NCBI RefSeq assembly: GCF_042654345.1
Contig: NZ_JBHSGB010000017.1
Span: 372,001 to 436,000 of the forward strand
Length of the DNA: 64,000 bases
Source of the DNA: Pararheinheimera marina
GTDB lineage: Bacteria > Pseudomonadota > Gammaproteobacteria > Enterobacterales > Alteromonadaceae
Direction of reading: 5' to 3'
Position numbers and translations under genes: made by a program. Shown piece after piece: positions 54,346-62,863 of this stretch; position 1 is the first letter of the stretch, and the number at the start of each line of letters is the position of its first letter. Below the pieces are notes generated by a model. It did not search any database. It was not told the DNA's origin and worked only from the letters and a program-made list of their open reading frames with translations.

Positions 54346-55813
54346 CAAACCTTCCAGGCGCCCTTTCTCACTCGCCCTGCGGCTGACCTTTTTTATCAGC
54401 CTGTCCACGATACTGGCTTTTATCGCCTTCACCTGGTTTATGCTGCATTCTGTTGAAAATCATTTTGCCGAGCAGGATGTCAGCGATCTTCAACAAATCA
54501 GCACTACCCTGAACCGTATACTGCAGTCCCCGGTGGATCCGGATGAAAAAAAAGTAAGCAAAATAAAGGAGTCGATTGCCAGCTACCGCAACGTTGCCCT
54601 TTTGCTCCTCAATCCCAGGGGGGAAGTGCTCTTTAGTTCAGCGCAGGGGGCGGCACTACACCCGGCCGTGAATTCCGCAGATTTTAGCGAGCACAGCCGC
54701 GCACGGGATGTCTTTCTCTGGACGGTGGAGGATCCTGCGAGACCGATGGATACCGGGTCTGAAATGAAGATGGAAACATACCGGATTATCGCCTCCTCTG
54801 GCCAGGCGATATTTCAGGGCAAACAGCAGAATTATGTCATGCTGACTGGCCTCTCCATTAATTTCCATCTCCATTACCTCGATGCGCTGAAAAAAAATCT
54901 GATTGCGATCGCCGTCGTGATAAGCCTGCTGATTGTTCTGATCATTCGCATCGCTGTCCGTCAGGGGCACCTGCCCCTTCGTAATGTCAGCAATGCCATT
55001 AAAAACATCACCTCCGAGAATCTTGATGCGCGGCTGGAACCGACACGCGTTCCCATTGAGCTGGAGCAACTGGTTATCTCGTTCAATCATATGATTGGAA
55101 AGATTGAGGACGTCTTTAACCGCCAGGCCAATTTCTCTGCCGATATCGCGCATGAGATCAGAACGCCCATCACCAATCTGGTGACGCAGACTGAAATCGC
55201 ACTGAGTCAGGATCGAACCCAGAAGGAACTTGAGGATGTCCTCTACTCCAGTCTTGAAGAGTATAACCGGATGACCAAAATGGTCAGCGACATGCTGTTT
55301 CTGGCACAGGCGGACAATAACCAGCTTATACCTGACAGGGTCCGTTTTGACCTCAGAGCAGAAGTCATGAAAGTCTTCGAGTTTTTCGAAGCCTGGGCCG
55401 AAGAACGCAATATCACGCTCAAATTTAACGGGATGCCCTGCCTGGTTGAGGGAGATCCACAAATGTTCAGAAGGGCGATCAATAATCTGTTATCCAATGC
55501 CCTGCGTTATACCCCGGAGGGACAGGCAATCACCGTCTCAATAAGAGAGCAGGAGAGCTTTTTTTACCTTGTGATTGAAAATCCGGGGAAACCAATCCCT
55601 GAAGAGCATTTATCAAGGCTGTTTGACCGTTTTTATCGGGTAGATCCGTCCAGACAACGAAAAGGAGAAGGCAGCGGCATCGGCCTTGCGATTGTGAAGT
55701 CCATCGTGGAAGCACATCACGGAAGAGTGCAGGTGGAATCGGACGTACGTTCAACTCGTTTTATCCTATCCGTGCCCAGACTGGAGAAAATGATTCCGGA
55801 AACCCAGTACTGA
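54338..55813 (+). CDS. silS: sensor kinase SilS
   Basis: A 491-aa membrane kinase with two transmembrane segments (about residues 13-37 and 188-208) around a periplasmic sensor domain, then HAMP. The H-box is FSADIAHEIRTPITNLVTQTE, the ATP-binding part has INNLLSNALRYTPEG and GSGIGLAIVKSIVEAHHG. It detects periplasmic Ag(+)/Cu(+), as CusS does. Confidence 0.95.
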   Translation: MHSKPSRRPFSLALRLTFFISLSTILAFIAFTWFMLHSVENHFAEQDVSDLQQISTTLNRILQSPVDPDEKKVSKIKESIASYRNVALLLLNPRGEVLFSSAQGAALHPAVNSADFSEHSRARDVFLWTVEDPARPMDTGSEMKMETYRIIASSGQAIFQGKQQNYVMLTGLSINFHLHYLDALKKNLIAIAVVISLLIVLIIRIAVRQGHLPLRNVSNAIKNITSENLDARLEPTRVPIELEQLVISFNHMIGKIEDVFNRQANFSADIAHEIRTPITNLVTQTEIALSQDRTQKELEDVLYSSLEEYNRMTKMVSDMLFLAQADNNQLIPDRVRFDLRAEVMKVFEFFEAWAEERNITLKFNGMPCLVEGDPQMFRRAINNLLSNALRYTPEGQAITVSIREQESFFYLVIENPGKPIPEEHLSRLFDRFYRVDPSRQRKGEGSGIGLAIVKSIVEAHHGRVQVESDVRSTRFILSVPRLEKMIPETQY

Positions 55814-55826
55814 GAATAAAGATTTA

Positions 55827-55844
55827 AATGACAAAGATGTCATT
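55827..55844. promoter_or_regulatory. SilR/CusR box upstream of silE
   Basis: AATGACAAAGATGTCATT is palindromic with two mismatched central pairs, about 215 bases before silE and just after silS. It matches the box in the silC-silR gap and suggests SilR control of silE. Confidence 0.75.
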
Positions 55845-56058
55845 AGCCTGTCATGCAGCAAACTGAAGCCATTCGATATAATTAGTGCAACTTATCAGGA
55901 AGGCATTATTACTTCATCCATACACGGCATCAGCACAAGCCAGGAATTGTATTAAAGCCTCATCCCGGCGGAATAAGGTCTGTAGAGTTGTCAGTTGTAC
56001 TACTGAGGACACAGATCGAAATTCACGGACATCACTAATTCAGAAATGGAGAGTTACC

Positions 56059-56490
56059 ATGAAAAATATCGTCTTAGCATCAGTGTTAGGTTTGAGCTTA
56101 ATTTCTACGGCCTGGGCCACTGAAACCGTAAATATCCATGAGCGTGTCAATAATGCTCAGGCTCCGGCCCATCAGATGCAGTCTTCTTCAACTCCAGCCG
56201 CCATCCAGGGGGCAGCCCCACGGATGGCCGGTATGGATCAGCATGAACAGGCTATTATTGTTCATGAAACCATGAACAATAGTTCAGCAGATGCACATAA
56301 AAAAATGGCGGAAAGTCATCAGAAGATGATGGGAACTGGCACCGTTAACGCTTCCCGTCCGGCGACTTCGTTTGCGGCGATGAATGAACATGAAAGAGCA
56401 GCTGTTGCCCATGAATTTACGAATAACGGTCAGTCCGGCCCCCATCAGGCTATGGCTGATGCACACCGCCGCATGATCAATGCGGGCTGA
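56059..56490 (+). CDS. silE: periplasmic silver-binding protein SilE
   Basis: A 143-aa secreted protein with a signal peptide (SLISTAWA) and a low-complexity mature part rich in histidine and methionine: repeated HE.MN and HxxM pairs such as MDQHEQAIIVHETMNN and MNEHERAAVAHEFTNN. SilE binds several Ag(+) ions. The start at ATG 56059 follows GGAGAG. Separate transcription from silRS is suggested by the upstream box. Confidence 0.93.
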   Translation: MKNIVLASVLGLSLISTAWATETVNIHERVNNAQAPAHQMQSSSTPAAIQGAAPRMAGMDQHEQAIIVHETMNNSSADAHKKMAESHQKMMGTGTVNASRPATSFAAMNEHERAAVAHEFTNNGQSGPHQAMADAHRRMINAG

Positions 56491-56564
56491 TGACAACTGA
56501 AGTTTCCGTGCGGTTACCCTTTCCTTGATAGATTGTCCCTTATACGGATATGTTGTTATTTTTT

Positions 56565-56586
56565 GCCCCCTTCAGGGGGCTTTTTT
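56565..56586 (+). terminator. rho-independent terminator after silE
   Basis: GCCCCC (56565-56570), TTCA loop, GGGGGC (56575-56580), then six T residues. Confidence 0.85.
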
Positions 56587-56651
56587 GTCTGACTCAGCTA
56601 AACTTATCCGGTAACCATCTGAAAGGGTTTATTAAAATTTAAAATAGCGGC

Positions 56652-56682
56652 TTGACTGTACCACAGTGGCAAGCATTAGCTT
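56652..56682 (+). promoter_or_regulatory. CueR/MerR-type promoter
   Basis: TTGACT (56652-56657), 19 bases, then TAGCTT (56677-56682). The spacer contains an imperfect inverted repeat (CTTGACTGT ... ACAGTGGCAAG). A 19-base spacer is the hallmark of MerR-family promoters; cueR lies 6 kb away on the island. Confidence 0.6.
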
Positions 56683-56714
56683 GTGTCATGAACACACCAC
56701 AGGAGAGAAACACC

Positions 56715-56951
56715 ATGAAATTCCATATCGCTGACATGACATGTGGCCACTGCGTTAGCATGGTCACCAAAGCCATCCTCACAGCAGATGGTGATGCAAA
56801 AATACAGACTAACCTGACCGACAAAACGCTGCAGCTCAGCACGGAACTGAGCTCTGCAGAGGTAATGGAGGTCTTAACAGAGGCGGGATATCCGGCGACA
56901 GAAGTCAAAGCCAGCTGCTGTAATCCGGCGAACAGCTGCCACAGCGCCTAA
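56715..56951 (+). CDS. CopZ-like heavy-metal-associated (HMA) protein
   Basis: A 78-aa HMA-fold protein: MKFHIADMTCGHCVSMVTKAI carries the MxCxxC metal site, and LTEAGYPATEV is the family end. The C-terminal tail is cysteine-rich (ASCCNPANSCHS), unusual for CopZ and perhaps a second metal site. It is a cytoplasmic copper chaperone by family. It is alone, between the sil and cop operons, with a MerR-type promoter upstream. Confidence 0.88.
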   Translation: MKFHIADMTCGHCVSMVTKAILTADGDAKIQTNLTDKTLQLSTELSSAEVMEVLTEAGYPATEVKASCCNPANSCHSA

Positions 56952-56958
56952 GGAAAAA

Positions 56959-56976
56959 GCCACCGTAAGGTGGCTT
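56959..56976 (+). other. stem-loop after HMA gene
   Basis: AGCCACC and GGTGGCT pair around a GTAA-like loop eight bases after the stop; only a weak T-run follows. A possible inefficient terminator. Confidence 0.45.
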
Positions 56977-57035
56977 CTACATGCAACGGATTTTGCTGCG
57001 TGTTTGACGAAGTAACGGGGGCTATAGCGTTTGGT

Positions 57036-57275
57036 TCACTGCTGACGATGACCGGGCGCTTTGTTGCTGCCTAAACCACCGCTTAATACCAGCTGCAGCG
57101 CTTCGGCCGGTTTCATATCAACATTACGGGTACAGCTACGCGGTACGATAACGGTGTAACCGCCAACGTTGTAGGCCATCGGAATAAATACCGCAATTTG
57201 ATCGTCCTGCATCAGCGCCGACATGCGATCATCACTCTGACCGCCTTGTTTGGTAATAATGCCAATCAGTTCAAT
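57036..57275 (-). pseudogene. DUF502 membrane protein, C-terminal fragment
   Basis: About 80 codons read LIGIITKQGGQ, DDQIAVFIPMAYNVGGYTVIVPRS and DMKPAEALQLVLSGG, matching the C-terminal domain of DUF502 proteins (usually about 200 aa with two membrane segments). The N-terminal membrane half is missing; sequence before about 57275 is the copA promoter region. The gene seems cut when the copper operon arrived. Nothing suggests that the fragment is expressed. Confidence 0.6.
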
Positions 57276-57317
57276 ATCTGAGGGTGGCAGTATTAGGCCA
57301 TAAACCGCCAAACAGCA

Positions 57318-57348
57318 ACATGACAGCAAGATTACAACTTTGTCATGT
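57318..57348. promoter_or_regulatory. inverted repeat upstream of copA
   Basis: ACATGACA (57318-57325) and TGTCATGT (57341-57348) form an inverted repeat with a 15-base spacer, 70-100 bases before copA. It resembles a two-component regulator box of the CopR/CusR kind. The regulator is not proven. Confidence 0.5.
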
Positions 57349-57416
57349 TCAGGTCATGCTGCTGACAGTTTCGTCCTCTACAATGCTACGCATATAGAGA
57401 GTATTGGAGGTTGCAG

Positions 57417-59228
57417 ATGATAAAGACTAACACCATGATGCCGGTATCGGTTTCACGGCGCCGGTTTGTGCAGGGGCTGGCGGTGGGCGGCGTGCTGGCC
57501 ACTTTTCCGCATATCGTCAGGGCGGGTAGCGCCTTTAAAGATAATGCCTTTACCGGCTATGCCACTGAGCTCAGCGGTAACGTGATTGATTTAACCATCG
57601 GCGAAGCGCTGGTGAATTTTACCGGCATGGTCCGTAAAGCCACCACCATCAACGGCTCGATTCCGGCACCGACGTTACGGTTGCGAGAAGGCGATGACGT
57701 GACCATACGGGTAACCAATACCTTATCTGTGCCCAGTTCAATTCACTGGCACGGTATCATTCTGCCGTACCAGATGGACGGCGTACCCGGCATGAGCTTC
57801 AGAGGCATTATGCCCGGCGAAACCTTTGTCTATCGTTTTACGTTAAAGCAAAGCGGCACGTACTGGTATCACTCGCACAGTGGCTTTCAGGAAATGACCG
57901 GCATGTATGGCGCGCTGATCATTGAACCCAAAGCGCAGGATGTAATTGCCGCCGATCGCGAATATGTGGTGCAGCTGTCAGACTGGACCGATGAAGATCC
58001 ACATACGGTGTTTCGCAAATTAAAAGTGCAAAGTGATTTGTACAATTTTAATCAGCCAACAGTGCAGGACATGCTGCGCGATATCACTGACAGAGGGCTG
58101 GACGCGGCGCTGGCAAAACGGCAGATGTGGCAGCAAATGCGCATGAATCCAACCGATTTAGCGGATTTGTCAGCCGCTGTCTTTACCTTCTTAATGAATG
58201 GCAGCACACCGCTGGCCAACTGGCGCGGTTTATTTAAGCGCGGTGAGCGCGTGCGGCTGCGGTTTATCAATGGCTCCAGCAACAGCTTTTTTGATGTGCG
58301 TATTCCCGAGCTGAAAATGACCGTGGTGCAGGCTGACGGCCAGAATGTGCACCCGGTGACGGTGGATGAATTCCGCTTTGGCCCGGGCGAAACCTATGAT
58401 GTTATCGTGTCGCCACAAGCGGATGCATACACCATTTTCGCCCAGAGTATGGACCGCAGTGGCTATGCCCGCGGTACCCTGGCCGTGGCCGAGGGCTTGC
58501 ACGCCCCGGTGCCGGCACTGGATCCGGTGGAGTGGCTGACGATGGCTGACATGATGGGTAATATGAACCATGGCGCAAGCGACAGCCACAGCCACGGCCA
58601 CAGCGCGATGGCGCACGGCAATGGCGCGGAAGATCATAGCCAGCATGGTGCTATGGCTATCGATCACAGTCAGCATGGCCCGGCGGTGCCTTATGCCAAA
58701 GCCAGTTCAACTGTGCGTCATGCCAGCACCGAGTATGGCCCGTCGGTGGATATGCGGGTGGATATGCCAAGAACCAACCTGGACGATCCGGGCATTGGTT
58801 TGCGCAATACCGGGCGGCGCGCGCTGACCCTGGCCGATTTACATTCGCTGGACGGTATTATTGAGCCGGGCGGCCCGGAGGCGGAAATTGAGCTGCATCT
58901 GACCGGCAATATGGAGCGCTACACCTGGTCATTCGATGGCTTAGAGTTCAGTAAAAGCACACCGGTGCATATGAAGCACAATCAGCGTATCCGGGTGATC
59001 TTGCAAAACGACACCATGATGACCCACCCGATGCATTTGCACGGTATGTGGAGTGATCTGGAAAGTGACAACGGTGCCGTACAGGTACGCCGCCATACCA
59101 TTCCGGTGCAACCGGCGCAGCGCATCAGCTTTTTAACCACGCCGCATGATGTCGGGCGCTGGGCCTGGCATTGTCATTTATTGTTCCATATGGATGCGGG
59201 TATGTTCAGAGAAGTGGTGGTGTCATGA
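57417..59228 (+). CDS. copA: multicopper oxidase CopA (PcoA type)
   Basis: A 603-aa periplasmic multicopper oxidase that oxidises Cu(+) to the less toxic Cu(2+). A twin-arginine signal (SRRRFVQGLAVGG) starts it. Copper-ligand motifs are SIHWHGI, YWYHSHSG, the MTHPMHLHG segment and the C-terminal AWHCHLLFHMD. A histidine/methionine-rich insert (about 385-430: GHSAMAHGNG, HSQHGAMAIDHSQHG) binds extra copper. ATG 57417 follows GGAGG. Confidence 0.95.
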   Translation: MIKTNTMMPVSVSRRRFVQGLAVGGVLATFPHIVRAGSAFKDNAFTGYATELSGNVIDLTIGEALVNFTGMVRKATTINGSIPAPTLRLREGDDVTIRVTNTLSVPSSIHWHGIILPYQMDGVPGMSFRGIMPGETFVYRFTLKQSGTYWYHSHSGFQEMTGMYGALIIEPKAQDVIAADREYVVQLSDWTDEDPHTVFRKLKVQSDLYNFNQPTVQDMLRDITDRGLDAALAKRQMWQQMRMNPTDLADLSAAVFTFLMNGSTPLANWRGLFKRGERVRLRFINGSSNSFFDVRIPELKMTVVQADGQNVHPVTVDEFRFGPGETYDVIVSPQADAYTIFAQSMDRSGYARGTLAVAEGLHAPVPALDPVEWLTMADMMGNMNHGASDSHSHGHSAMAHGNGAEDHSQHGAMAIDHSQHGPAVPYAKASSTVRHASTEYGPSVDMRVDMPRTNLDDPGIGLRNTGRRALTLADLHSLDGIIEPGGPEAEIELHLTGNMERYTWSFDGLEFSKSTPVHMKHNQRIRVILQNDTMMTHPMHLHGMWSDLESDNGAVQVRRHTIPVQPAQRISFLTTPHDVGRWAWHCHLLFHMDAGMFREVVVS

Positions 59229-60400
59229 AAACAGCCAACGTAACGCTAACCTTGTCGCTGCTGGCGCTGGCTTGTACTGTGGCGCTCAGCCCTGGCGTGG
59301 CAGCGCAGAACGCCACTGAGAAACCGCCGGTACCAACGCACAGTGGCATGGACCACAGCAAAATGGACCACGGCAAAATGGATCATAGCAAGATGAACCA
59401 CGCTGAGCAGGCGGTTGACCATAGCCAGACGAACCCTAGTGACATGGATCACAGTCAGATGGATCATAGCGGCATGGACCACAGTAAAATGGGCCACGCT
59501 GAGCAGGCCGTAGACCATAGCCAGATGGACCACAGCGAAGTGGACCATAGCAAAATGGATCATACCGAGATGAACCATAGTGAAATGACCCATGCTGAGC
59601 TGGCCGTGGATCACAGCAGTATGGATCACAGCACGATGAACCATGCCGATATGCAGGTGCAAGGCGGTAAGGCGCCGGCTAATGCCCGCGATCCACATGC
59701 CTACTCCAACGGCTACACCCTGACTGACGGGCCCTATGGCATGGCCGATTCACGCCTTTTAAAGCACGGCGTTGAACATCCACAGTGGTCCGTGCTGGGC
59801 GATCGGCTGGAATACAATGCCGACAGTGAAGCTGGCGAACTGGAGCTGCAAGCCTGGTATGGTACGACCTATGATCGGTTGGTGCTGAAAACCGAAGCTG
59901 AAGTCAGTGACGGCAAGCTGGAAGAGAGCAGCACCGAGCTGTTATGGAGCCACGCGATAGCAGCCTATTGGGATGGTCAGCTTGGGCTGCGCCTGGATCA
60001 GGTTGCCGATGGCACCAACCGGCAGTGGTTAGCATTGGGTGTGCAGGGTTTGGCGCCGTACTGGTTTGAAGTTGATGTCACGGCTTATCTGGGCACTGGT
60101 GGTCGCACCGCGTTAAGTGCCGAAGCGGAATATGAGCTGCTGTTAACGCAGCGCCTGATCCTGCAGGCCCGGGCGGAGCTGACAGCCTATGGCAAAGACG
60201 ATGAGGTCAATCAGCTGGGTAAAGGCCTGTCTTCACTGGGGGCAGGGCTTCGGCTGCGCTATGAATTCTCCCGCCAGTTCGCACCCTATGTCGGGGTAGA
60301 GTGGCATAACAAATATGGTAACACGGCAGATTTTGCCCGCCTGCAGGATGCATCGACAGCAGAAACATCCTGGGTTGCCGGTGTGCGTTTCTGGTTTTAA
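59225..60400 (+). CDS. copB: copper resistance outer-membrane protein CopB
   Basis: A 391-aa protein: signal peptide (LACTVALSPGVAAQ), a 110-residue region of repeated MDHSKMDH-type units (copper-binding methionines and histidines), then a C-terminal beta-barrel domain ending in VAGVRFWF as in the PcoB/CopB family. It starts at ATG 59225, overlapping the copA TGA by four bases. The repeat region is much longer than in many PcoB proteins. Confidence 0.93.
   Translation: MKTANVTLTLSLLALACTVALSPGVAAQNATEKPPVPTHSGMDHSKMDHGKMDHSKMNHAEQAVDHSQTNPSDMDHSQMDHSGMDHSKMGHAEQAVDHSQMDHSEVDHSKMDHTEMNHSEMTHAELAVDHSSMDHSTMNHADMQVQGGKAPANARDPHAYSNGYTLTDGPYGMADSRLLKHGVEHPQWSVLGDRLEYNADSEAGELELQAWYGTTYDRLVLKTEAEVSDGKLEESSTELLWSHAIAAYWDGQLGLRLDQVADGTNRQWLALGVQGLAPYWFEVDVTAYLGTGGRTALSAEAEYELLLTQRLILQARAELTAYGKDDEVNQLGKGLSSLGAGLRLRYEFSRQFAPYVGVEWHNKYGNTADFARLQDASTAETSWVAGVRFWF
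59340..59655 (+). repeat. tandem MDHS-coding repeats in copB
   Basis: About 20 imperfect units of 15 bases, each coding M-D/N-H-S-x, occur in-frame, including two longer copies that repeat the sequence AEQAVDHSQ. Such repeats are prone to slippage and can vary in number between strains. Confidence 0.8.
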
Positions 60401-60433
60401 TAGATCAGGGTTTTAATAAATAAGGTGATCAAC

Positions 60434-60829
60434 ATGAAAAAATTAATCCCGCTGCTTACTCTGCTCTGTTTGGCGTTTGCCGGGCCTGTGCTGGCGCATG
60501 TTAAACAAAGCGGCTCGGTGCCGGCGGATAACGCCATGCTAATGAAGGCACCGGATGTACTCAGTATCAGCTTTAGTGGCCCGATCCGGCTGACGAAAGT
60601 CACGCTGTTGCACGATAACGGTAACACTGTCGATTTTGGCTTTACGCCCACCGCTGTCGCCACGCAGTTTAGCTGGCCGTTGCCAGTGCTGGAGATCGGT
60701 AGTTATCAGGTTAACTGGGTAGGTTTGGGCGAAGACGTTCATAAAATGAAAGGTGATTTCAGTTTTATGCTCCACGCCGGCGCTGACGCCGGGGTGAAAG
60801 CTGATAGCGCGCACGCGCATCAGCACTAG
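60434..60829 (+). CDS. copC: periplasmic copper-binding protein CopC
   Basis: A 131-aa protein with a signal peptide (LLCLAFAGPVLAH) followed at once by H, the first ligand of the CopC Cu(2+) site (HV-K). The Ig-like CopC domain includes PDVLSISFSGPIRLTKVTL and SYQVNWVGLGEDVHKMKGDFSF. A histidine-rich tail (AHAHQH) ends it. ATG 60434 is used because it begins the signal peptide and follows AAGG. CopC passes copper to CopD. Confidence 0.93.
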   Translation: MKKLIPLLTLLCLAFAGPVLAHVKQSGSVPADNAMLMKAPDVLSISFSGPIRLTKVTLLHDNGNTVDFGFTPTAVATQFSWPLPVLEIGSYQVNWVGLGEDVHKMKGDFSFMLHAGADAGVKADSAHAHQH

Positions 60830-60846
60830 ATGGCTGGAGATTGGCG

Positions 60847-61737
60847 ATGTTTAGCGATACCTGGGTATTAGCCTTATTCGCCCACAAGCTGCTGAGTTAT
60901 TTAGCGGTTAGCGGCAGTATTGGTGCGGCGTTTTTGCTGCAGTTGCCGGCGCTGGCTCAGCCACCGTCTGATAGCCTTGCCTTTCGGCTGTGGTTAAAAC
61001 GCCTTGTACTGGGGTGGTCGGCCGCAGGTATGGTGCTGGCGTTACTGTATCTGCCGCTGCAGGCTGGTGCGCTGGCCGAAACAGGCGTAGCTGGCATGGC
61101 CGACAGGCTGATGCTGCAGATGGTTTGGCAATCGGCAATGCGCACCCAGCTGCTATTACTGTTATGCGGGTTTGCGACGCTGTCGCTTTGGGCCTGGCGC
61201 TTTAGCCACAGTGGTAAAGCGGGTAGCATTGCGCTGGTGAGTATCGCCGCCTTATTGCTGGCTGCCAGCTTTAGTCAAACCGGCCACGTGGCCAGTTTGA
61301 CATGGACATGGCAGCTATTACTGACATTGCATGTACTGGCCATTTCGGCCTGGGTAGGTTCGTTGCTGCCGCTGTGGCAAAGCTGTTACCGCTTAGCCCC
61401 GGATAGGTTACTGGCACTGATGCAGCAGTTTGGCCGCGTAGCGGTAATTGTGGTGTTAGTGCTTATCAGCTGTGGCGTGCTGATCTTACTGCAGCTACTC
61501 GATTCGCCTGCAGCGCTGTTTGTAACCGACTATGGTCGTTTAATGCTGTTAAAGCTGATGTTGGTCGCGGCCATGTTACTGCTGGCAGCCTGGCATAAAT
61601 TTAATCTGGTGAAAGCGTTGGCGCAGCATCAGAACAGCCGGTTGCTGGCAAGATCTATTTTTATCGAAATGCTGTTGGCGTTATTGGTACTGGTAACCTG
61701 CAGCAGCTTTACCACTGTAGTTGGCTTAGCAAGATAA
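60847..61737 (+). CDS. copD: copper resistance membrane protein CopD
   Basis: A 296-aa inner-membrane protein with about eight hydrophobic segments, for example YLAVSGSIGAAFLLQLPA, LVLGWSAAGMVLALLYL and LLLTLHVLAISAWVGSLLPLW (the last carrying the conserved histidine of the CopD domain). It may import copper from CopC to supply enzymes. ATG 60847 follows GGAGA. It is 17 bases after copC. Confidence 0.9.
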   Translation: MFSDTWVLALFAHKLLSYLAVSGSIGAAFLLQLPALAQPPSDSLAFRLWLKRLVLGWSAAGMVLALLYLPLQAGALAETGVAGMADRLMLQMVWQSAMRTQLLLLLCGFATLSLWAWRFSHSGKAGSIALVSIAALLLAASFSQTGHVASLTWTWQLLLTLHVLAISAWVGSLLPLWQSCYRLAPDRLLALMQQFGRVAVIVVLVLISCGVLILLQLLDSPAALFVTDYGRLMLLKLMLVAAMLLLAAWHKFNLVKALAQHQNSRLLARSIFIEMLLALLVLVTCSSFTTVVGLAR

Positions 61738-61772
61738 GTCAGCTTTATCCAAATAATGACAACAGGATACCT

Positions 61773-62261
61773 ATGATATTAAGCAAAAAAATCCAAACCT
61801 TAGCTGTTATCACCTTAGGCATGGCGTTGTTGTCATCCGCTGGTGCGCTGGCACATGGCAATGAAAAGCCTAACCCCCCTGCCTTGTTTGTCGGCGAAAA
61901 TACAGCGCCAGCGCAAGCGGTAAAAGCATTTCATCAGGCGTTACGATCTGGCGATGCCGCTGCTGCTCGCGCCATGCTGGCCGATGACGTGCTGATTGTC
62001 GAAGGCAACGGTGTTGAGCGCTCGGCTGATGAGTATGCCAGCCATCATATGCTGGCCGATATGAAGTTTATGGCGGCAGTGCAATCTGAAACGTTAGAGC
62101 ATAAGACCAAGGTGCTGGGCAATGTGGCTTATTCGGTAAGCCGCACTCAGCTGACAGGCGACTATAAAGACAAGCCGGTTGACGTGGTCAGTAAAGAAAC
62201 GCTGGTGCTGGTAGATAACGGCGACGGTTGGAAGATCGTGCATGTGCACTGGTCGCACTAA
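61773..62261 (+). CDS. NTF2-like (SnoaL/DUF4440-type) secreted protein
   Basis: A 162-aa protein with a signal peptide (LGMALLSSAGALAHG) and an NTF2-like fold: APAQAVKAFHQALRSGDAAAARAMLADDVLIVEGNGVE, then ERSADEYASHHM and GWKIVHVHWSH. Such proteins bind small ligands in a cone-shaped pocket; the histidines at the C-terminus could bind metal. It sits 35 bases after copD in the same direction, so a copper role is likely but not shown. Confidence 0.8.
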   Translation: MILSKKIQTLAVITLGMALLSSAGALAHGNEKPNPPALFVGENTAPAQAVKAFHQALRSGDAAAARAMLADDVLIVEGNGVERSADEYASHHMLADMKFMAAVQSETLEHKTKVLGNVAYSVSRTQLTGDYKDKPVDVVSKETLVLVDNGDGWKIVHVHWSH

Positions 62262-62281
62262 GGCAACAGCGGGAGAGCACT

Positions 62282-62797
62282 ATGAAGTTAACTCTGATAG
62301 CGGCAATGCTGGCAGCCACTGCGCTATTGGCTGGTTGTAAAGACGCCGGCCCGGCTAAACCGGAAACTACAGCTTTGTCCGACAGTGCTGGCAATGCGGC
62401 AGCACTAACCCTCACGGTATACAAAACGCCAAGCTGCGGTTGCTGTAAAAAGTGGGTATTGCACCTTGAACAGCAGGGAGTGGTTGCACACACGAAAAAT
62501 TATGATGATTTAAGTGGCATTAAAGCCCGCTACGGTATCTCACCACAGTATTATTCCTGTCACACCGCCGTATCGGAGCAGGGCTATGCTTTTGAAGGCC
62601 ATATCCCTGCTAAATACATCCGGCAATTCCTCGCTGAGTCGCATCCGGATGCGATTGGCCTGAGTGTACCGGCGATGCCGCTCGGCTCACCGGGCATGGA
62701 GGTCGAAGACCGCTTTATGCCGTACGACATTCTGCTGCTAAACAAAGATGGCAGCGCCAGCGTCTACGCCCACATCAGCGATGCTTCGATGCAGTAG
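62282..62797 (+). CDS. DUF411 lipoprotein
   Basis: A 171-aa DUF411 protein like SilG but with a lipobox (MLAATALLAGCKD, cysteine at about residue 19). The domain shows YKTPSCGCCKKWVLHLEQ, SCHTAVSEQGYAFEGHIPAKYI and MPLGSPGMEVED. It is a second, distinct DUF411 protein on the island. ATG 62282 is chosen for the signal. It follows the NTF2-like gene by 20 bases and ends in a strong terminator. Confidence 0.88.
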   Translation: MKLTLIAAMLAATALLAGCKDAGPAKPETTALSDSAGNAAALTLTVYKTPSCGCCKKWVLHLEQQGVVAHTKNYDDLSGIKARYGISPQYYSCHTAVSEQGYAFEGHIPAKYIRQFLAESHPDAIGLSVPAMPLGSPGMEVEDRFMPYDILLLNKDGSASVYAHISDASMQ

Positions 62798-62813
62798 CCA
62801 ATAATAGGCGCTT

Positions 62814-62847
62814 AAAAAAACACCACTTTTAAAGTGGTGTTTTTTTA
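62814..62847. terminator. bidirectional terminator
   Basis: AAAACACCACTTT and AAAGTGGTGTTTT form a stem with T-runs on both sides, between the DUF411 gene (plus) and cueR (minus), serving both. Confidence 0.9.
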
Positions 62848-62863
62848 TTGAAGCACGATAATG

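Noticed and set aside
54656..55462. 268-codon minus-strand frame inside silS
   Set aside because: Complement of a well-conserved kinase gene; no motifs or ribosome-binding site.
59340..59655. CRISPR-like repeats in copB
   Set aside because: The repeats are in-frame coding units without spacers of uniform length.
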